From NCBI RefSeq assembly GCF_018155095.1, contig NZ_NAAI01000003.1:1-64000 (forward strand): DNA of 64,000 bases, given 5' to 3'. The DNA is from Bartonella queenslandensis (GTDB lineage: Bacteria > Pseudomonadota > Alphaproteobacteria > Rhizobiales > Rhizobiaceae). How positions within the stretch are numbered: the stretch's first letter is position 1; each line of letters opens with the position of its first letter. This document shows positions 58,964 to 64,000 of the stretch, in pieces. The notes beneath the pieces are model-generated. The model made no database searches, was not told where the DNA came from, and saw nothing but the letters and a program-made list of their open reading frames with translations. Made by a program: the position numbers and the translations under genes.

Positions 58964-59974
58964 TATTATATCAAAAATCTGCTTGAGGAATGATAAAAAA
59001 TACTTCCCTTAAAGGTTATTTCATAATCATTAAGAGAATAGCTCAATGATATAATGTTATTTAATAAAATTGATCTTGGCTTCAGTAGAATACTATAAGA
59101 AGTTTTCAAAATTTTAGATCAAGGATTAAAAATGTATACGCTTGAGAGCGATATGTGGCTTATGATAAAAGCATACGAGGAGGAAGAAAAGCTATTTTCG
59201 TTCTCGTGATATTTTAAAATAAGAAAATAATATTGTAACTCGAGTCTAGAGATTTATGCGCTATCTTAACGGTGTTGTGTTGATATTGTTACGTTTTGTA
59301 AGACTTAAATAGATAGAAAAAATATTTCCTTATCTTAAAAAATATAGTGATGGTATTATCCATAGATGAAATAGTCGTACATATTTTTAACAAATTCATA
59401 ATAAGATGGATATAAGCTCAATATATTGATTAATATATATAATTTTTCTTTTGAATTTGAGTAAGAGCTTTGAATATCGTAAGATTTTCTCAAGTCAAAC
59501 CTATTAATATTAAATCAATAAGAGCCACTTTTATACATATTAGGAGGATTATCGTGAAATGGGAGTGATGAGTATTGTGAGATGTTTTTTTAAAAAATTG
59601 TGAGTTTGTAATAAATAATATTTTGTTTTTTACAAGGACATAACTTATTAGAGAAAAAACATTTTTATCAGCAAATATTCATATTTTTTTAATGAGAGCT
59701 TATTCGTAAAAAAAGGATGTTCTATGTATCCATTTTATTCTATAAAAAAGCTTAATAATGTCATGTAAAGTGTTATATATTATGGCTTTGAAAGCTGTTG
59801 ACACTTGATTGTCTTTTCTGAAATATTTTTATGTCAATCATTTATACGATGATTTATTTAAAATTTTAGGAAATATTCAGTCGATTAATTGAAGAGTGAA
59901 TATTATTCTGCATATTGTTAATGCCTGTTTATCTTGTCAATTTTTTACCATGATAGAATAAAATGCTCTATGCA
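58964..59974. other. 1-kb AT-rich spacer
   Basis: No credible gene lies between lpsB and the convergent trkH. In S. meliloti lpsB is followed by further lps genes, and none is recognisable here. The sequence is strongly AT-rich, without a clear repeat copy or terminator. Confidence 0.5.
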
Positions 59975-61381
59975 TTAGAATTGTTCACGCCAGAAAGCGG
60001 GAATAAAAAGGACGAATATTGTTATGATTTCAAGGCGTCCAGCTAACATTAGAAAACTTAAAATCCATAAAGCATTATCGTTGATTGTAGAGAAATTACC
60101 AACGGGGCCAATAATATTTCCAAAGCCTGGGCCAACATTTGAAAGTGCTGTTAAGACTCCCGTAAAAGAAGAGGTAAAATCAAGACCGGTTGTAAGCAAA
60201 AGTGCAGTGCCGATAATAAGGCAGAACATATAAAGACAAACAAAAAACAAAACGGCTTGAGCAACATCGTTTGATATATTTGAGTGATCGTAGCGCGCCT
60301 TTACAACGACATGAGGAGAAAGAAGCTTTTCTATATTTGTTTGTGTAAGACGCCAAAGAATAATGAGACGATTGATTTTCATTCCACCAGAAGTAGAGCC
60401 AGCACATCCACCTGTAAAAGAAAAAATGAAGAAAATTCCAAGCGCAAATGGTCCCCAAAGTTGATAATCTTCAGCGCTGTAACCTGTGGTGCTAATAATG
60501 GATGAAAGGTGAAAAATGACATCAAGGAAAATTAAGTGAAAAGCACGATGATCATGAAATCGTAGCCATGCTGCTAAAGCAAAGCTGAAAAGGAGAACGA
60601 TATGGAGGAAAACAATCACTTGTGGGTCAAGAAATCGTTTGGAGTGTCCAGGAAGGACTAATTTAACATAAAGTACGAAAGGCAAAGCAGAAAGCAACAT
60701 GAAGATTGTTGAAATAATTAAAATAGCTGGTGTATCAGCAAAATAGCCAAAAGAAGCATCATGCGTTGAAAAACCAGCCGTTGCTACTGTACTCATTGCA
60801 TGATTAATGGCATCAAATAAACTCATGCCCGCAGCAAAATAAGAAAGCATACAAGCCAATGTAAGTCCAACATAAGCGATAATAATTCCATTAGCAATTT
60901 GGTTGATGCGAGGCAATATTTTTTCAGATTTATCAGATGATTCCATATGAAAAAGTCGTACGCCCCCCACACGCAGTGAAGGCAAAAGCAAGAGAGCTAA
61001 ACCGATAAAACCAATGCCTCCAATCCAGCATATAATAGAACGCCATAACAAAATACTTCGCGATAAATTATCAAGACCAGAAAGAACAGTGGAACCTGTT
61101 GTTGTAATGCCAGAAACAGATTCAAAAATGGCTCCTGCTAGAGAAATAGGAAGAGGGGAAAGATAAAGAGGTAAGGCACCTACGATGCTTCCTGTAAGCC
61201 ACAGACAAACAGTGAGCATAAAGCCAAGTCGTGCTGAAAAACGACAAGTAGCTCCTTTCGTTGCCAAAAGAAGCAGCGTGGCTAACATGGTGGTTATGGC
61301 ACAAGAATAGAGAAAGATTATCCAATTACGGTTATTGTCGTGCAAATCCACAAAAATTGGCAAAAGCATCGCTCCTCCCAT
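59975..61381 (-). CDS. trkH: Trk-type potassium uptake membrane protein TrkH
   Basis: A 468-residue channel-like subunit with about ten membrane segments. The four pore loops include SVSGITTTGSTVLSGLDN, AMSTVATAGFSTHD, IISTTGYSAEDY and ALSNVGPGFGNI, each with a selectivity glycine. TrkH needs a TrkA NAD-binding partner, not encoded here. The ATG at 61381 is the first usable start, but the family-like sequence (FIINVCARFALI) continues upstream in frame to an in-frame TAG at 61436-61438 with no ATG/GTG/TTG. A second ATG at 61369 has GGGAGGA just before it. Confidence 0.92.
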   Translation of the reverse strand: MGGAMLLPIFVDLHDNNRNWIIFLYSCAITTMLATLLLLATKGATCRFSARLGFMLTVCLWLTGSIVGALPLYLSPLPISLAGAIFESVSGITTTGSTVLSGLDNLSRSILLWRSIICWIGGIGFIGLALLLLPSLRVGGVRLFHMESSDKSEKILPRINQIANGIIIAYVGLTLACMLSYFAAGMSLFDAINHAMSTVATAGFSTHDASFGYFADTPAILIISTIFMLLSALPFVLYVKLVLPGHSKRFLDPQVIVFLHIVLLFSFALAAWLRFHDHRAFHLIFLDVIFHLSSIISTTGYSAEDYQLWGPFALGIFFIFSFTGGCAGSTSGGMKINRLIILWRLTQTNIEKLLSPHVVVKARYDHSNISNDVAQAVLFFVCLYMFCLIIGTALLLTTGLDFTSSFTGVLTALSNVGPGFGNIIGPVGNFSTINDNALWILSFLMLAGRLEIITIFVLFIPAFWREQF

Positions 61382-61681
61382 GATTAACGCAAAACGTGCA
61401 CAGACATTGATAATAAAATGAAAAATGACCGTTCCCTATCTTTGTATCTCTTTTTTAATATGGTTTTGTGCTCATAAAAATCTACGTTGTTCTCGTTATA
61501 GGATAAAGATTAATTCTTAACATGAGCATGCCTTAATGAATTGGTAATCAGACCTTTTCATAAAACTTGAAAAGGGATATACATATAACATAATTGAGAC
61601 TCTTTAAAAATATTTTTTTAAAAGGCTGCATTCCGTTATCATTTATAGAATAATTAAGTTGTAAAAAGTGAAGGGGATTGA

Positions 61682-62644
61682 ATGGTACAATCGCATATTC
61701 GTTTGCTGATTATTGGCTCAGGTCCGGCTGGTTATACAGCGGCGATTTATGCGGCAAGAGCAATGCTCCAGCCGGTTTTAGTGACAGGCTTGCAGCAGGG
61801 TGGACAATTGACAATTACAACGGATGTTGAAAATTATCCAGGTTTTTCTGATCCTATTCAGGGACCATGGTTAATGGAACAAATGGCAAAACAAGCTGAA
61901 AATATGGGGACAAAAATTGTCTATGATACAATTATAAAGGCGGATTTATTGAAGTATCCTTTTGTCTTATATGGAGATTCAGGAACACAATATTCTTGTG
62001 ATGCACTGATTATTGCAACAGGCGCCCAAGCGCGCTGGCTTGGTTTAGAAAGTGAGCAGACCTTTATGGGCGGTGGTGTTTCTGCTTGCGCTACATGTGA
62101 TGGCTTTTTTTATCGGGACAAGGATGTTATTGTTGTAGGAGGAGGGAATACAGCCGTTGAAGAAGCCCTTTATTTATCGCATATAGCAAAAAGTGTCAGT
62201 ATGGTTCATCGGCGAGAACAGTTTCGGGCAGAGAAAATTTTGCAAGATAGGTTGCTTGCGTGTAATAATGTACGTGTTCTTTGGAATCATGTGGTTGAAG
62301 AAATTATGGGGCTTCCAGCTCAGGGGGCAAGGGGCGCTGTTGTAACAGGGGCACGTTTGAAAAATGTTAAGACGGGTGACGAGATGAAAGTGGAGGCAGA
62401 GGGAATATTTATTGCCATTGGGCATGATCCTGCTGTTTCTCTATTTGAAGGACAGCTGAAACAAAAGCAAAGCGGCTATTTATGGACAGCACCGGATTCA
62501 ACAGCAACAAGCATTACTGGTGTTTTTGCTGCAGGGGATGTAACCGATGAAACATTTCGCCAAGCTGTAACAGCAGCGGGAAGGGGATGTATGGCAGCAT
62601 TGGAAGCAGAACGTTTTTTAGATATATCTACTAAGCGTTCATAA
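61682..62644 (+). CDS. trxB: Thioredoxin reductase
   Basis: A 320-residue flavoprotein that reduces thioredoxin with NADPH. The FAD-binding motif is IIGSGPAGYTAAIYAARA (residues 10-27) and the redox site is ACATCDGFF, with CATC near residues 138-141. The NADPH-binding GGGNTAVEEALYLS follows, then FAAGDVTDETFRQAVTAAGRG, which closes the FAD site. Length is typical. The lsrB/vtlR-type regulator gene follows 39 bases downstream. Confidence 0.97.
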   Translation: MVQSHIRLLIIGSGPAGYTAAIYAARAMLQPVLVTGLQQGGQLTITTDVENYPGFSDPIQGPWLMEQMAKQAENMGTKIVYDTIIKADLLKYPFVLYGDSGTQYSCDALIIATGAQARWLGLESEQTFMGGGVSACATCDGFFYRDKDVIVVGGGNTAVEEALYLSHIAKSVSMVHRREQFRAEKILQDRLLACNNVRVLWNHVVEEIMGLPAQGARGAVVTGARLKNVKTGDEMKVEAEGIFIAIGHDPAVSLFEGQLKQKQSGYLWTAPDSTATSITGVFAAGDVTDETFRQAVTAAGRGCMAALEAERFLDISTKRS

Positions 62645-62683
62645 TTCATCGAGAACATAGAGAATCTAGAGGTAGGATTAATT

Positions 62684-63589
62684 GTGGCGCCACCGTTGGA
62701 TTGGGACAAGTTAAGAGTTTTTCACGCTGCAGCAGAAGCGGGATCTTTTACGCACGCTGCTCAAAAGCTTCATTTATCCCAATCAGCAGTTTCACGACAG
62801 GTATCGGCTTTAGAACAAGAGGTTGGAGTATCTTTATTCCAGCGTCATGCACGTGGTTTGATTCTTACAAAACAGGGAGAAACTCTTTATCGTACAGCTC
62901 ATGATGTTTTGATGAAGCTTGAAAGTGTACGTTTGCAATTGAGTGAAAGCTATACAAAACCAACAGGGCATTTGCGTGTAACTTCGACCTTTGGAATGGG
63001 GGCAGGGTGGATTGCAGAGCGTATGCCAGAATTTCTTAGTCTTTATCCAGATATGCAAGTTCAGCTTTTGCTTTCCGATGAAGAACTTGATTTGACAATG
63101 TGTCATGCAGACTGTGCTGTTCGCTTACATCAACCCCAACAACCTGATCTTATACAAAGAAAATTATTTACAATTCATATGCATGTTTATGCTTCGGAGA
63201 AGTATATTGCCAATTACGGAAAACCTGAAAAATTGTCTGATCTCGATGAACATCGTATTATTTCGTTCGGTGAACCTGTTCCCCCTTATTTGTCAGGTTT
63301 AAATTGGTTGGAAAAAGCTGGTAGAAGTGATGGATCATTGCGCATTTCAGTTCTACAAATCAACAGTATTATTTCAATAAAGAATGCGCTTATGCGTGAT
63401 CTTGGGATTGCTGTGCTACCTGATTATATTGTCAATAATAATGAGCACTTGGTACGTCTTTTTCCTGATATGGTCGATATCCCTTCTTTTGATACTTTTT
63501 TTTGTTATCCTTATAATTTAAAGAATTTGGCAAGGTTGAATGCTTTTCGGGATTATATTTTCTTAAAAGCGCGTCAGTGGTCTTTTTAA
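62684..63589 (+). CDS. LysR-family regulator (LsrB/VtlR-like)
   Basis: A 301-residue LysR-type regulator. The N-terminal helix-turn-helix is in FHAAAEAGSFTHAAQKLHLSQ, and a periplasmic-binding-like effector domain follows (about residues 90-295). It lies directly downstream of trxB, as do the regulators LsrB of S. meliloti (oxidative stress, LPS, symbiosis) and VtlR of Brucella (virulence, small RNAs). That context supports orthology. The start is GTG at 62684, giving MAPPLDWDKLRVFHA. Co-transcription with trxB is likely. Confidence 0.87.
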   Translation: MAPPLDWDKLRVFHAAAEAGSFTHAAQKLHLSQSAVSRQVSALEQEVGVSLFQRHARGLILTKQGETLYRTAHDVLMKLESVRLQLSESYTKPTGHLRVTSTFGMGAGWIAERMPEFLSLYPDMQVQLLLSDEELDLTMCHADCAVRLHQPQQPDLIQRKLFTIHMHVYASEKYIANYGKPEKLSDLDEHRIISFGEPVPPYLSGLNWLEKAGRSDGSLRISVLQINSIISIKNALMRDLGIAVLPDYIVNNNEHLVRLFPDMVDIPSFDTFFCYPYNLKNLARLNAFRDYIFLKARQWSF

Positions 63590-63600
63590 TATTCATGCCT

Positions 63601-63722
63601 TAATTTATAAGAGATAATTAAGCGTTTTACACCTTAAGATTTTCATAATATTCTTTCGTTTTAAATTTTCCCATATTGAATCAATCAAAATTACTTGCTT
63701 ACACGTCACAAGCGCGTGGAAC
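63601..63722 (-). repeat. Dispersed integrase-leader repeat, copy 8
   Basis: ATTCTTTCGTTTTAAA, ATTGAATCAATCAAAATTAC and ACACGTCACAAGCGCG align in order with the reverse complement of the copy at 56570-56744. An integrase remnant follows on the plus strand. Confidence 0.6.
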
Positions 63723-64000
63723 ATGTGGATAAAAATGTACAAGAAAGATATACCTCTTTTGAACAGCCTCAAGTGCCAAGAGCTTTTGCAATATTAAAAG
63801 ACTGGAAAAGTATGTGAGTGGTGTCTGCTTTCTTCTTCACAAGTATAAATATTGAGGGGAAATGGCTTTATCATTATAACATTCACGAGGGCAGTCGTGA
63901 GATGGAGGTAGATGTCTTGAAGAGATGTTTCTTTAAAACAAGCACGTGAGTATGTATGCAACGCAATGGCGATCTATTTTACGTGAAAGTTGAAGGGTGT
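63723..64000 (+). pseudogene. Integrase N-terminal remnant (runs off the window)
   Basis: CTCAAGTGCCAAGAGC matches CTCAAGTGCCAAGAAC of the 56.5 kb remnant. Further on, short frames read LLHKYKY, then WLYHYNIHEGSREME, then KQAREYV, and then in another frame QWRSILRES. The order matches [22 protein letters not shown] and [16 protein letters not shown] of the 56.5 kb copy, but stops and frameshifts separate the pieces. Confidence 0.65.

Noticed and set aside
1-64000. tRNA, rRNA, CRISPR array, replication origin or intact insertion sequence
   Set aside because: Spacers were scanned by eye for cloverleaf ends, regularly spaced repeats and transposase frames, and none was found. A covariance-model search would be needed for small RNAs.

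Overview
The window looks like chromosome of a Bartonella species. It is AT-rich and alphaproteobacterial. Gene content and order are rhizobial: feuN-feuP-feuQ, ccmI-ccmE-ccmF-ccmH followed by degP, a two-component pair and glnE, greA-lpsB, trxB-lsrB/vtlR, and rplY-pth-ychF. A hemin-binding porin-like protein of the Bartonella Hbp type and long gene-poor AT-rich spacers are typical of this host-restricted genus. The species cannot be fixed from the sequence alone.

Layout. 0.4-5.3 kb (minus): a DUF1499 protein, then a PBP1A-like bifunctional penicillin-binding protein with DUF1214 and DUF1254 proteins. 5.6-7.9 kb (plus): FeuN/FeuP/FeuQ signalling module. 8.2-12.2 kb (plus): cytochrome c maturation genes. 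12.4-19.1 kb (plus): periplasmic protease DegP, a second two-component system, and glnE. 19.1-21.7 kb: an isolated hbp gene between two long non-coding stretches. 21.7-30.3 kb (minus): a metallophosphoesterase and a tight four-gene MoxR/DUF58/BatA-DUF4159/amidotransferase-like operon. 30.6-33.0 kb: CCA-adding enzyme and TrmL. 33.6-36.3 kb (plus): cytochrome bc1 operon petABC. 36.4-43.5 kb: PRC-barrel protein, ychF, an L,D-transpeptidase lipoprotein, pth, rplY, a HerA/DUF87 ATPase and prs. 44.3-48.5 kb: pgeF, midA-like, lgt, ubiK-like, ybjN-like. 48.5-50.6 kb: an EnvZ/OmpR-like two-component pair in which both genes carry frameshifts. 50.7-52.2 kb: MBL-fold hydrolase and a His-rich BA14K protein. 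53.8-56.6 kb: uvrB, with a phage-integrase remnant running in frame into it. 56.8-63.6 kb: SH3 protein, greA, lpsB, trkH, trxB and the LysR regulator lsrB/vtlR.

Most of the window is housekeeping: envelope assembly, respiration, and envelope or redox signalling. The unusual material lies in the spacers. At least five contain decayed copies of the same unit: an approximately 100-150 bp leader followed by the first codons of a tyrosine-recombinase (integrase) gene. Four lie around 23.2, 32.0, 39.3 and 56.5 kb and one runs off the end at 63.7 kb. Further spacers carry the leader repeat alone. One copy abuts uvrB so closely that a single open frame joins integrase remnant and UvrB. Other observations worth checking are an intrinsic-terminator-like hairpin in the greA leader and the double inactivation of the envZ/ompR pair. 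No tRNA, rRNA, CRISPR array or intact mobile element was recognised.
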